A stretch of 64,000 nucleotides of DNA from Chrysemys picta bellii (taxonomy: Eukaryota > Chordata > Testudines > Emydidae): assembly GCF_011386835.1 (NCBI RefSeq), contig NC_088797.1, forward strand, positions 41,291,583 to 41,355,582, given 5' to 3'. Both the position numbers and the translations under genes were made by a program. Below, one piece after another: positions 48,926 through 64,000 of the stretch. Positions within the stretch are counted from its first letter, which is position 1. Each line of letters begins with the position of its first letter. Below the pieces are notes generated by a model. It worked only from the letters and a program-made list of their open reading frames with translations, did not search any database and was not told where the DNA came from.

Positions 48926-51104
48926 CACTCCAATACATTTATTTTGTTAAATACAATCAATCAATCAATAAATAAATCACTTCAAGGATTTGCTTAAGAG
49001 TGTAGTTTGCTTTTCAGATCCTGCCTTAACTTCTAGTTGATTGCAGGGTTGTCAGATTTTTCAATTTGAAATGTTTTTGCCACCAAGTTGTTTCAAAAAT
49101 AGGTGCTATGTTGTACAGTATTATTAATTTCAAGTGTACAATGCAGAAAACAAAGCCTCCATACACAGATAATTCATATATATTAGTGTTTCCAGATCAG
49201 AACAACAAATTATAAGGGCTCCACCATAGAGAGCAGCTAACCCCACGTGCCTTGTTTTTTGGGAGTGACATAACTCTGAAGATGAGACTTTGTCACTTCT
49301 TCTATAGAGAAACCAATAACAGTAAAAAAAAAAAAAAGGCCTTTGAGACAAAATGTCTAAAACTAAAAGAATGTACATACATGTTTAAAATTAGGTATTC
49401 TATTAGGCCCTTGAGAAAAGAATGCAACAACATTCAACTTCCAATCCGTATGGGTACACTTGAGCTTTTAAAAAAAGGATTATCCAGTGAAATGGAGGAC
49501 AGGAGTCCTCATTAGGGAATCCTTATAAAGAGGACAAATGCATATACATGTGCATGTTTTACTATTTCGTTCCATTGCAATTAGATTTAATGTGATAAAA
49601 AGGGAAAACGCTAGATATTGACCTACTGGCCCATTGGAATAAACTGTTCATTCTATTTCAGTAAGCGTCCATCTGTTCTTAGTTTTTAAAAAAATGAATA
49701 TAAGATTGTGTGGAGACCACAATTGTACATTACAAACTCAGTCTTTTTTTTAGGCAATGATTCTAATTAACTCTGGTTTCAGCCTGATTTGCATTCTGGT
49801 CCAAGAGATTAAAGTATAATGTACTAATCTTTTACTAACGCAGTTTTTCGCCTATTATAACTTTATAGCAAAGGGTGGGATTTTAAAAAGTAATTAACTG
49901 TGCAGTTCAAGAGCTGATTTTGTAGCTGAGTGATAACTCTTCACCATCTTTCTCAACACAGTCCTCTTTGAGTGACTGTAATAAATTAGTGACAGTGCTG
50001 AAGGAGAAGTGGAACTGTGGAAGAAGAGAAAATCCTAAGAAGTGGGAATGGAAACTCAACAAGGAGGCATCCCAAGGGGGCTAATTGAAAAATGCAGCCC
50101 AAGTTGGGAGTAGGGAGCCTGGAAAGTCCCTTAGCAGGGAATGGGGAGGAGGGAAGAGATAGGAAAGAGATAGATAGGGGGTCCGGGGGCAGGGGACCTC
50201 AGGGCTAAAAAAGGGAGAAAGAAAAAAGAGCAGACTTAGGTCAAGAAGGGCCAAAGGACATATTGGGAAGATAGGAAAAGGACCATAGGAAAGTGGTCAG
50301 ACCTAGAGTAATAAACTGGGAGAAGCACCCCAGCATGGACATGGAGTGAGAGAGGTTTGTGAAAGATCTGCAAATGTGGTAGAGGGAGAGAGATTCAAAA
50401 TGGATGGATGAGAAGGGGACAATGAAGGTTGGAGCTAAGTGAGGGAGATGATAACAATAGGATGGTGAGAGACAATAGAGCAGAAAAGAAAAGAAAGGAA
50501 AATTAAACTGGAAGAGAAGTGAAGAGAGCTAAATATACACAAGCTAGATGGCAAGTTACATTTTTCTTTTCGAATTAGGTGCCTAAACCATTATGAATGC
50601 TACATGTACATTTTTTTTTAAATAATCTAGATGTTCTTCTTTAGTATGAAGGTACTGTGAAGGGGCACTGGGATGGAAAGGAGATTTGCAGTTCTAGCTA
50701 TAAAATGAATGAAAAAATATGTTGTTTTGTTTCTGGATTGGGTTCTTGTTTAGTGTTTCTAGCTTTTTGATTATTTTATATGCACAAAGTTTCCATGTGC
50801 ATCTGATCGGAGATGCACAGGAACATTTGATATCATAAAAGCATCTAGCTTGCTCCCTGCAGGCTTCCCTACTGCAGAATTCCAAGCAAATACCAGATGG
50901 ACATGTAGTTTATTGGGCACAAAATGTTTGTTCTGAAATGTTTTAAAATATTCTAAAATGCAAGAAATTGCAGCTGATATCTCAAAATATGTCTGGGAGG
51001 ACCTCTGGACTTCATCTCTTGAGTGTCTTACCATAGCCTCCCAGTCCCCTTCCCTCTTGGCCCTGGCTTGCTATGAACCAGTCTCATCATTTGAAGGCTT
51101 ATGC
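48926..51104. other. Intronic sequence with purine-rich tract, nothing recognised
   Basis: About 50030-50520 is strongly purine-rich (ggagaagt, gggaagagatagg, aaagaaaagaaagg). The remainder is AT-rich with no exon or element ends. Confidence 0.4.
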
Positions 51105-51400
51105 ATAGAGGTGGTTAGGACTTTTCGATTAAACTTATTTTTGTCAGAGAATGCAGATTCGTCAAAACTGAAACTGTTTTCAGAGAAGGGTTGATTTAGA
51201 CAAATTACTTGGTTTTGTTTGTTTGTTTGTTTTTTTTAAATGTGGGGGTGAAAAAAGTCCAAGTGGAAAAAGTTCCGTTTTTTAGGGCCAAAGTGACTTT
51301 TCATTTAAAAATTTAAGTTGTTAATTTACAAATGTCAAAAATAAGTTGAAGTAAAAATGAAACATTTCGAGTGATCTGATCCAACTTTTTGTTCTTTTTT
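51105..51400. repeat. Degenerate dispersed repeat related to those near 3519 and 59160
   Basis: Sequence such as ggtggttaggacttttcgat, tgcagattcgtcaaaactga and aagtggaaaaagttccgttt follows the same pattern as the two other copies. Family unknown; it looks like an old MITE. Confidence 0.4.
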
Positions 51401-51429
51401 TTTTTTTGGTGCAATTGTAAACTGCAGGC

Positions 51430-52279
51430 TGTACAAAGCAGAACAGGTCACGCAGATCCAGGACATCCCGCTCAGGAGCAGGAAGGCCAGTCGGCAGTGT
51501 GGCCCATTACAGAGGAACAGGTGCTATGGTACATGCTGTCACTGGCAACCCATCAACAGGCATCCTCCACAATTTCAAATCGCCTTTTGGCCATTACATT
51601 TGTCAGTAGGCTAAATGGCTACCCAGATTCTTGCGGGAGTTTCTTAGTTCGAAGGTCATGTAGTGGTGGACCCAGGGAGGATTCCCGTCGTCCCATCAGG
51701 GTTTTCACGCTCAGGGACCTCCTTCATATCCTTGGTGTCATATGTCATAACGCACAGGAGGTGTCCCTATTCAGGGCAGTATTCTTGACAGCATATTTTG
51801 GTGCTTTCAGGGCCAGTAAGCTAGTGTCTGGGTCCATCAGGCATTCTACAGGAAGGGCTTTGCAATTTTGTGATATAAGTTGGCACAAGCATGCTGTGAT
51901 ATTACACTTGCGAAGGTCAAAGACTGATTAAGTCGGCCAGGGTGCATTCATTACCCTATGGGAGGGTGGCGAGCCTGGGGTCTGCCCCGTTCGGTCGTTA
52001 AGGGCCTAGATGGCAATACAGTGAAAGGGAGAAGGCCCCCTCTTTGTACACGGAGACGGGAGTCCCCTCATGGCATATCAATTGATTACCATGTTGAGAC
52101 GGGGGCTAACGAGGTTAGGGTTGCCAGCCCACAAATTTGGTTCCCACTCATTCAGAATAGGAGTGGCTACAGCAGCAGCGCAGATAGGTATGGAAGCAGA
52201 GGCTATTCAGGCAATCGGGCGCTGGCAATCTAATGCATACCGAACATATGTAAGACTGCACATGGAAAATCAACATTAA
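51430..52279 (+). pseudogene. Ngaro tyrosine recombinase, one frame with three in-frame stops
   Basis: A single frame runs to the stop after HMENQH, with stops only at 51929-51931 (TAA), 52007-52009 (TAG) and 52022-52024 (TGA). N-terminal core-binding sequence (WPITEEQVLWYMLSLATHQQ) is followed by the catalytic domain. The first Arg is in AYFGAFRASKLV (codon 51809-51811), then comes LHLRRSKTD. The HxxR box is HSFRIG (His at 52145, Arg at 52154), and the nucleophile is Tyr in GRWQSNAYRTYVR (codon 52247-52249). All catalytic residues I can check are kept; only the stops break it. The enzyme would integrate a circular DNA copy by strand exchange, leaving no target duplication. Confidence 0.82.
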
Positions 52280-52302
52280 TCGGTTGTGTTCTCATTTCAG
52301 AT

Positions 52303-52902
52303 ATGGGACAGCTAGTTATACACACAAGGGTGTGGATCTGTGGGCACAGTTTGCGTTTTGGGTACATAGGCACATATCCAGGTTGCCCTAGGGCTCCCAG
52401 CTGGGATTTGGTGGCAAAGCATTACTCAGTTGGCACGCAAGGAGGGGGATCAACTGATCTGCTGTTGTATGCTGTGCAGGTGCGTCAGAGGCCGTCTATA
52501 TTGGTGCTACACCTGGGAGAAAATGATCTGGGGATACTTAAAGGGGTGGAGTTAATGCTTTGAACTAGGAGGGACCTGAAGCAGATCCTGGGAATTTTTC
52601 TGGGCATTAACATCGTCTGGTCAGATATGCTTCAGCACAGGGTCTGGCGGGGAGCCAGGAACTCCGCTAGGGTGGACAAAACCAGGAAGTATGTGAACAG
52701 AAAAGTGGCCAAATTCTTGTTGCCTTTGGGGGGTACAGTAATTTCACATCCTGGCATATTCTATGGGGCACCGGAGTTATTTTGGAAGGATGGGGTGCAC
52801 CTGTCAGACTCAGGTGCTGCCATATTTTTGACTGATATAAAAACGGGCATTGGGAGATGTCTGGGAACCCGGCTGGGTGTGGGGCGGAGGCAGCCAAGCT
52901 AA
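52303..52902 (+). pseudogene. SGNH/GDSL hydrolase-like gene of the Ngaro element, one in-frame stop
   Basis: One frame, broken only by TGA at 52561-52563. It shows the SGNH blocks in order: WICGHSLRFG (block I, Ser in GHS instead of GDS), LVLHLGENDLGIL (the G.ND block), and FWKDGVHLSDSGAAIF (the D..H block with the catalytic Asp and His). INIVWSDMLQHRVWRGARNS lies between them. The family hydrolyses esters; its role in retrotransposition is not known to me. It follows the recombinase by 23 bp in another frame. Confidence 0.75.
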
Positions 52903-53066
52903 TGGATGGCACCTCCTTGTGGCGAATGTTCAGTGCAGGTACTTCATAAGGCACAAAAGAACAGATAAATGGCTTGCAAAAGGAATTAAGGAGAGGTGCT
53001 TGGTAAATGAGCAAGCTGGGGGCAGTTAGGGACTCCTTTGATTGGTATGGCAGGGAGCCTACCCCC

Positions 53067-54201
53067 TGTGACCTTGTGCAGTCTATATGGTTTTATAAAA
53101 ATATAAGTGAATGTAATGTAACTGGGATATGCTTCGTGCAAAAGGTCTCTTGTAAGGTATCATTACAAAGCTCATAATCTACTGAGTGTGATCATCCTAT
53201 TTGTAGAAATGTACCACTCTTGTATCTAAAACTAGAAATATAAAACATAACTCTGAGGGCCTATTGTAATTATGTAAAGTGTGGGCCATTAAGGATGGTT
53301 TGGAATCTTGATGACTCCCATTGTCTGCAGATGGCTGTATTTACCTGTGAGTCTTCCTGTATGTGTGTGTGCTGGCAAGTGAGTAATGAAGTCTTGCAGT
53401 GACATGTGATCATGTCACCTGAACTGGAATCCATCTTTAACCTGGTGCTTTTCCAGTGAGGGGGGTTGGAAACCCAGAGGGACAAAGGGTTCCCGCCTTA
53501 TGCAAAAGATATATAAAGGGGTGGAAGAGAACAAGGGGGGAGGAGCCATCATGAAGAATCCCCTAGCTATCACCTGAGCTGCAACAAGAGCTGTATCAGG
53601 GGAAAGAATTGTGCCCAGGCCTGAAAGGTGTCCAGTCTGAGAAAAAACTTACTGAAGCATCTCTGAGGGTGAGATTATCTGTATTCAGTTTGATTAGGCA
53701 TAGATTTGCGCATTTTATTTTATTTTGCTTGGTGACTTACTTTGTTCTGTCTGTTACTACTTGGAACCACTTAAATCTTACTGTCTGTATTTAATAAAAT
53801 CACTTTTTATTTAGTAATTACTCAGTGTATGTATTAATACCTGGGGGAGCAAACAACTGTGCATATCTTTCTATCAGTGTTATAGAGGGCGAACAATTTA
53901 TGAGTTTGCCCCGCATAAGCTTTATGCAGGGTAAAACGGATTTATTTGGGTTTAGACCCCATTGGGAGTTGGGCATCTGAGTGCTAAAGACAAGCACACT
54001 ACTGTGAGCTGTTTTCAGGTAAACTTGCAGCTTTGGGACAAGTGATTCAGACCCTGGGTCTGTGTTGGAGCAGACGGGAGTGTCTGGCTCAGCAAGACAG
54101 GGTGCTGGAGTCCTGAGCTGGCAGGGAAAACAGAAGCAGGGGTAGTCTTTGCACATTAGGTGGCAGCTCCCAAGGGGGTTTCTGTGATCCAACCCGTCAC
54201 A
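53067..54201 (+). mobile_element. Solo LTR (1,135 bp) nested in the Ngaro element
   Basis: It starts TGTGACC and ends CCGTCACA, with inverted ends TGTGAC/GTCACA. It is flanked by ccccc (53062-53066 and 54202-54206), although the right side is a longer C run, so the duplication is less certain. Internal signals fit an LTR: TATATAAA at about 53509-53516 and AATAAA at 53793-53798 before a T-rich stretch. No internal genes remain. I cannot assign it to ERV or Gypsy. Confidence 0.82.
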
Positions 54202-54209
54202 CCCCCCAT

Positions 54210-54605
54210 CATTATAGTCCACCTTAACCCTTCCTATAAAGGGAATTGCTGGAGGGACCTGGATAAAAATGGGGAGGGAGCTCGTGGAAGCGCCCCCCCC
54301 CCGCCCCCCGCCCCAGAATTCGCTGGAATTGGAGGTTCCCGGCAGTGGATCTGCTGGATGGACATAAACGGAAAGGGGGGGGGTGGTAAAAGCACTCATC
54401 CCCCACTTGGTTAATTGTGGGGGAGGCCCCAGAAAGGGAATTGCTGGAGCGACCTGGATGAAAAGGGTGGGGGGAGAGCTGGTGGAAGCCCCCACCCCTG
54501 GAATTGGAGGTTCCAGGCAGTGAATCTGCTGGAGGGACATGAACAGAAAGGTGTGGGGGGGGGCTGGTAAGAGCACTCCCCCTTCCCCGGGTTAATAGTG
54601 CACAT
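54210..54605. repeat. Tandem duplication of about 185 bp in the Ngaro 3' region
   Basis: Two units beginning aagggaattgctggag, at about 54238 and 54435, share gacctggat, ggaattggaggttcc and tctgctgga. They also share G-rich tails ending gggttaat or ggttaat. Runs of C (54290-54310) and G (54375-54385) lie inside. This explains the proline- and glycine-rich open frames on both strands. It may be part of the Ngaro split direct repeats. Confidence 0.7.
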
Positions 54606-54799
54606 TTCACCTGCACTGCATATTTTATCCGCCGGGTTAGTCCCAGACATCTAATAATAAAGTTGCGGCCTGATTCAACCTATATCTAATGTCTCCTGTC
54701 ATTCTTTCAGCATAGCCAGACAATAAGAACCACATCCTGCTTCAGCCAGTCCCAGCCGATGGCGGAGGGAAGCTAAACTGAGGGACTCTACCCGTACAA

Positions 54800-56390
54800 G
54801 GGTTTGGTTTTGTTTTTCTTCTCAGGACAAATATTTCCATTTCCATTATATTTCTAGGCTGCTGACTGCTTAATCATTTGTACTGACAGAAGGTTTGAAA
54901 TCCTTTATTTAAAATTTGAGATTCTAAAAAGATTTGTTTTATTGAAGAGTTGTTAAGATTATTTGAGCATCCACAGCTTTATTCTTGGAAAATTCTGTTT
55001 TGATGGCTTTGAGATTAATTCTTTGATAATATTTTTTGATTGCTGCTTTTCTGTTATCTCAGCTTCCCCAGGTTTTTTTTTCCTTTGATAGTGTGGCTCC
55101 AAAGAAGCATTAATAGTCAAAAATTGTGACAACAATGGCAGCTGGATCTATTTATTTATTTATTTATTAGCAGAGATGATTAGGACTCAGCTTCTAATGC
55201 TATATTGCCTTTACTCCCCCTCTAATATAGGACCTGCCTTTTCACCAGTTTAGGTTTGTTTAGCATCTGAAGAGGAAGGCCCCTTATGTTAAACACCCTC
55301 TATCAACTTGTAAATTAATGTATGAGAAATTAGACTTTCATCCCAAAGATTCAGTCATTTGAAACTTGGCTGGAAAAGATGGTGAAAAACCAATCTGTCA
55401 TAATTAAGGAATAAGATCCAATTAATCTGGAATTAATTTCCAAGGTGCTAATCTTATATTTTGGAGCAACACTGTGTCACTGGATGGAAGCCCCAGAAAT
55501 TAAATTCAGGGATTCCAACCTGTAAATAATAGATTTAAAGGAAGGTAGAAAGGTATCACTTTACCAGAGTTGTTCAAAGTATTGTTGGGTGAGAAGTTTG
55601 CACAGGCAATGTGGAGTCATAGGGCATTTCAGCTGTTTCCCCTCATTCTGTTTTGAGACAAGAAGGTTACTGAAATTAAGTCATTTGAAGAATATTGTTA
55701 GTTACTGTGAGATTCCTTGATATGAGGCAAAATTCTGAAATAATTTTCATAAGAAAGTCATTGAGCAGGGTTGCTGAATTTTAATTTTCCCTGATGTCAC
55801 TCATAAGACACATCTCTAAGGCTAAAATCCTAATCACTTAAGGATGAGCTTGTTAAAATAAGGCAATTCTCTATGTTTAATTTAGCAACACTTCATATTT
55901 TCCATGAAACCAAGAAATAATTACTTAGATTATGGGAAGGCCTCTAATTTTACTCTATGCAGTCACCATTTAGTGGATAAGATGCTTGAAGCATCTATTG
56001 ATTTTCAGTGTGCAAAAACAATTATAACTTGCACATTAACTTAACATAGATGTAGAGTTCCTTCAGTATCTACATAGTCTACAGAGGATTTGTATGCTGT
56101 GGAATCAGTAAAATGGGTCCTGAAGTTGGCCTCGGTACTGGGGGGGGGGGGGGGGGGGGGGTTGGCCAAAGAGTATGATATGAATATGTGTTTATGATTT
56201 AGGTGATATTTTGGAACAACATTAATACTGGCCGTATAAAATAAAGAGTATAAGCTTATTTTTACGTAGTCAATATTTTCAAATGAGAAATAGAAGATTT
56301 AAAAGAAGAACAGATTAGAGTTTTATATGAAAGACAAATTTGAAGGTTATTTACTCCATATTTGATTCGTTCATACACTGACCGATCATT
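54800..56390. other. AT-rich intronic sequence, possible conserved non-coding block
   Basis: No exon is present. About 55380-55450 is dense in TAAT-type homeodomain cores (cataattaaggaataagatc, ccaattaatctggaattaat), which is the look of a conserved non-coding element. This is composition only. Confidence 0.35.
56140..56161 (+). repeat. Poly(G) run of 22 bases
   Basis: An uninterrupted G tract. Such tracts can fold into G-quadruplexes and are prone to sequencing error, so its length is uncertain. Confidence 0.9.
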
Positions 56391-56575
56391 ACAGAATCAT
56401 AGAAATGGGACCTCAAGAGGTCATTTAGTCCATGCCCCCACATGAGGCAGGAATACCTAGACTATTCCTGACAGATGTTTGTCTAACCTGTTCTTAGTCA
56501 CCTCCAGCAATGGGGATATGACAAGCTCCCTTGGTAAATTCCAGTGCTCAATTATCCTTACTTTTTTATTCTTAT
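56391..56575 (-). mobile_element. CR1 3'-end fragment
   Basis: It reads as the complement of a CR1 tail: agaatcatagaaatgggacc, tcatttagtccatgccccca and cttggtaaattccagtgctc are typical in reverse orientation. Confidence 0.8.
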
Positions 56576-59150
56576 ATTAATAAACGTCAGAAATTTGTTT
56601 TAATGGATGGAAAACACTAAGTAGTTTGCATCAGTCTCTGAAACTTTGGTTCTCTAATCGTAGAATATGAGTTTGATCCCACAAGGTTCTGAGTACTCTG
56701 ACCTCAATCCAACAAACACTTAAACATGTTTAATTTTAAGCATGTGAGTAGCCTCCTTTAATTCAAGTGATTTAAAGTTTCCTCGTGTTTTGACAGCTAT
56801 GCGATCCTTTTAGCAAAATTAAAATGCTACACACTATGGGAAAACCCTGTATGTTGATTGCCTGTGTGAAGAGAAGGTAATGCTCTATAAATTCGACTAC
56901 TGTAATTTCAATCTTAATTCACTTAAACACTTCATGCATCGATTCCAACTACATGAACTGAAATTCCTTAGGGGATGCTCAAAATTCCCAGCTGGTTTAT
57001 TTATTTGATGTTATTTAATCACAGGCTAAAGAAATGGCTCATTAATTACTGCCTTCACTTTTTTCCCCCTTCAACAACTCTCATTAACTCTTTATCCACT
57101 GGGACCTAATTTAGCTTGTTTAAGGATGACACATATGAGGTCTTTATTGATAAAGGGGTCCTGGTTGACAACAAGGGCTCCGAGGTGCTAAGGTAATAAA
57201 AATATATAATAATATATTCATGTTGGCAGACACAGCATACATTCTAATACAGTATTTGGTTTTAATGAGCTTTTTTCCCCAATGTCTGACTGCATGGTAT
57301 TGATGTTTAAGTGGTTGCCTAAATCACAAGTATTTGTTTCTTCGAGGCAGACAACGTGTTAGCTTACATGAGAATCTAGTTCAAGGCTTCCCCAGCAAGC
57401 ATTTACACAATTTAAGGGTAAGTTGATTTCATCTGAGAAACGAAAACTCAGACAAACCATCAGAGAGAACAGAGTCTACTGAGAGTTTACTTCTTGGAAA
57501 CACAATATAAGTTTGTAGTCTTAGCAATAACTATAAGAAAAAGATCAATAAGAATTTGGTACTGGAGAAATGAGAGACTTCAAAAGCCTGCGACCTGCAA
57601 GTACTAAAGCAAATATATAACAAAACAGCAGCTGTTAGATTAAGATTTTTGTTGGTCGTGGTTTTGGGAGAAAGGGAAAGTGGGGGTAACCAAAGATGGG
57701 AAAAATTATACAATCCATGGCCAGATTGTCCCTGGCATTTGTGTAGGTGCATAGTGGGGAGCCTTCTGTTCCCCTCCTCTCCCACACTCCCTGGTTAAGA
57801 GCTAGGGGTTATGACAGCCTCTGGATTTAGGGGAATGAATGGAAGTGTATGGCTCCCTCTGTAGAGCCTAGGCATGATTCCTCCCTGTGGGGGAGGAAGC
57901 CGGAGGATACAGAGCTATTTCCTTCCAAACATAAAGGAGAGAGCAGCCTGCATATGTCCCCTGCATGCCGAGTAGTCAGGGAAATGAGCCTCCCAGAGCT
58001 TTCTCTGGGGCAGAACATTGTTAGCATGTGTTGAAGCCATGCTGGGTACTGCTGGCTGTTTCTTGCTGATTCTTTATGGCAGGGTCACCTTTTTAACTCC
58101 ATCCTGGATATGAGGGAAGTAGAAGTGACTCTTTAGGCAGAGCAAACTGGGGACTAGGACAGAAATAATTGTTCATGGGACCCCAAGATCAGACAAGATT
58201 GATGTGAAAGCTTGTTTGAGTCACCAATATAGCTAAAACCCCCAGAAGTGGGTATATATTTGGACCAAACCTAGTGTGACTTTAGACACTGCTCAGAGCA
58301 GTGTGTGAACTTCATTCCCTTGCACATGCAAAATGCAGAGCAGTGGATAAAAACCTCAGTGTAGTCCCTGGATTTTTATCAGACTGTGTGTCATTGCTGA
58401 TTTTTCCCTTGATGCCTCTATTCTCCTCTATCTGCCACCCCTTAAATCTCTGAAATGTGTTCTAGTGGCAGAAAACCCAGAGCAAAGACCCTTCCCATAA
58501 GCTAGCTGGCCTACAAAGGAGAAAATAAAACCACTGACTTCTGAATTAAGGAAACCTAAATGTCAGCCATGAAAAGACACTTCCCTAATAGAACTCTGAA
58601 ATGTCTGGAAGGAATGATGCATCATTAATTTTCTATTGTTCTAAAAATCCTTCTCTTTATATTAGAACCTATAACATGTACAGGGAAGTCCAGGTATCCA
58701 TTGTACTTCCAGTGTATTATACTGTACTTCATGCTCACTGAAGCCTAGCCAAGTGTCTGCCACAGCTGTTATGCCCCTGCAGACCTAGCATCAAAGCTTG
58801 GAGGGAGCAGGATTTCACTTAAACAAACTGATTCAGACCTATACAAAATGTTGTACACCAGTACAGCTGAAGAATTGGAAGGCGTTTCAGACCTGTCTGA
58901 ATTTCAGTCCAACACATTCACTCACCCCTAATAAAAGGCCATTGTTAGCCCATTGATTTTTGAATTACTGCTTTGAGCAGACAGTAGTACTTATGGCTGT
59001 TCTCTAGGACTCCCCATGCTCCTTAATTCCATGGGAATCATAACATGACAAACACTTTCTAAAACTACCACTGTACCCTTAACTTTGCATATAGCGACAC
59101 GTTCTATTACAAATTCAAAAGGAGAGGCAAGGAGCATTAATGCCAGTTAC
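56576..59150. other. AT-rich intronic sequence, no gene recognised
   Basis: About 56930-57180 lacks any repeat signature, contains ctcattaattactgc and cattaactctttatcc, and could be a conserved non-coding element. Short open frames have no known domain. Confidence 0.35.
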
Positions 59151-59800
59151 AGTACAGTCACGAGAGCTGGTTGGGTGTTTTCTTTTGGAAATATTTTGAC
59201 TGAGAATAGAGTTTCCATTAAAATCAACATTTTCCTGTGGAAAATTTCCATTTTTCTGAAGTTTTTCAATTTTCCATCAGGGAACATTAAAAAGAAAAGT
59301 ATATTGTTTTGATCCAAACAGGAATATAACAGTTTGTTAAACTGACCCGGAACATTTTGTTTTGTGTCAATTCAACATTAAAACTGCATTTTCCTGTGGT
59401 GGTGCATTATGGGAGCTGTTTAATGCCTCCATTCTCTCCTATTGGCCATGATCCCTGGCCGGTCTACAACTTCCATGATGCAACACTGACCTAGCAGTGT
59501 GGTGCATCATGGGAGTCATATGCTTATAGGTTCATTATGGGAGATATAGTCTGGCCAGGAAGCCCAGTCCATAGGGAACAATGGAGGTATCCGGCACCCA
59601 AACTACTACTCCCATTTCCAAACCAAATTTTTTTGGAATGTTTCATCCTGTGAAAAATTTAAATATTTCACTTTTTTTGCTCCAGCGCAGAACAAAAATG
59701 AATGTTGAAATAGGATTTACCACTAGACAGAAATTCTGTTTCTCATTCAGCTCTTGTAGTTCCTGTTGCTTTCAGACAATGCCCATTTCAATTACTACAT
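59151..59800. repeat. Degenerate dispersed repeats with catgggag blocks
   Basis: About 59160-59390 (gagagctggttgggtgttttc, cctgtggaaaatttcc) matches the repeat type near 3519 and 51105. It is followed by several tgcat(c/t)atgggag and ggtctacaacttcc blocks in both orientations (59400-59570), a pattern common in vertebrate interspersed repeats. A second part of the first repeat resumes at about 59620 (tttttggaatgtttcatcct). Confidence 0.5.

Positions 59801-64000
<4,200 letters not shown>

Larger units (their letters stand above)
51408..54790 (+). mobile_element. Ngaro-type tyrosine-recombinase retrotransposon, 3' half, interrupted by a solo LTR
   Basis: Order on the plus strand: tyrosine recombinase (to 52279), SGNH hydrolase-like gene (52303-52902), solo LTR insertion (53067-54201), then a 3' region with a tandem repeat, an AATAAA (about 54656) and a terminal block (54724-54789). 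The terminal block recurs inverted at 48855-48918. Reverse transcriptase and RNase H, expected upstream, are missing, so the copy is 5'-truncated. The pairing of a XerD-like recombinase with an SGNH hydrolase is, as I recall, typical of vertebrate Ngaro elements. The 5' limit is approximate. Confidence 0.75.

Noticed and set aside
48960..49000. Short direct repeats (aatcaatcaatcaataaataaa) as a CRISPR-like array
   Set aside because: Simple tetranucleotide repeat without spacers in a vertebrate intron.
53818..54650. Proline-rich open frames on the minus strand (252, 130 and 79 codons)
   Set aside because: They span the end of a solo LTR and the tandem duplication of the Ngaro 3' region. The proline comes from G-runs on the plus strand.

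Overview
The window is a piece of a vertebrate nuclear genome. It is most likely from a reptile, and a turtle is the best guess, because CR1 LINEs, Penelope-like, Harbinger, hAT, Gypsy and Ngaro elements occur together here and the consensus-like repeat ends resemble those I remember from testudine genomes. The species is inference. The only host gene I can support is ATP2B2 (plasma-membrane Ca2+ pump PMCA2), read on the minus strand. Three coding exons are present: 62588-62785, 13305-13562 and 10833-10958. All have AG/GT borders and matching phases. They encode the end of the N-terminal cytoplasmic region with TM1, then TM2 with the start of the actuator domain, then the TGES part of the actuator domain. 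The first and second exons are separated by a 49-kb intron, which fills most of the window.

The rest is intronic sequence packed with transposable elements, many nested and several with intact target-site duplications (TSDs). 0-12 kb: two related solo LTRs in opposite orientation, a Tc1/mariner-like MITE, a Harbinger MITE and a small hAT MITE. 14-25 kb: a TA-flanked element stuffed with GC-rich tandem repeats, a 1.3-kb hAT that keeps many CpGs, a SINE and CR1 pieces. 25.6-31.5 kb: a decayed Ty3/Gypsy element split by a 1.1-kb hAT (perfect 8-bp TSD) and by a second GC-rich insert. 32.8-35.7 kb: a CR1/L3-like LINE split by a fold-back Penelope-like element with a GIY-YIG domain. 38-39.4 kb: a CR1 3' end. 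39.47-44.89 kb: a two-gene PIF/Harbinger transposon (Myb-like gene plus strand, transposase minus strand) with an internal inverted duplication. 45.9-48.9 kb: Penelope-like fragments and a minus-strand Ngaro 5' fragment. 51.4-54.8 kb: the 3' half of an Ngaro tyrosine-recombinase retrotransposon (recombinase plus SGNH hydrolase) carrying a nested 1.1-kb solo LTR. 55-64 kb is mostly unique AT-rich intron with a few repeat pieces.

The host exons work as one transcript; the mobile elements are passengers. Nearly all their genes are broken by stops or frameshifts. I see no CRISPR, operon or prokaryotic system, and no clearly new biological system. The most informative structures are the Harbinger element with its inverted duplication, the fold-back Penelope element, the recombinase-plus-hydrolase Ngaro remnant with its nested LTR, and the CpG-rich hAT that may be a recent arrival.
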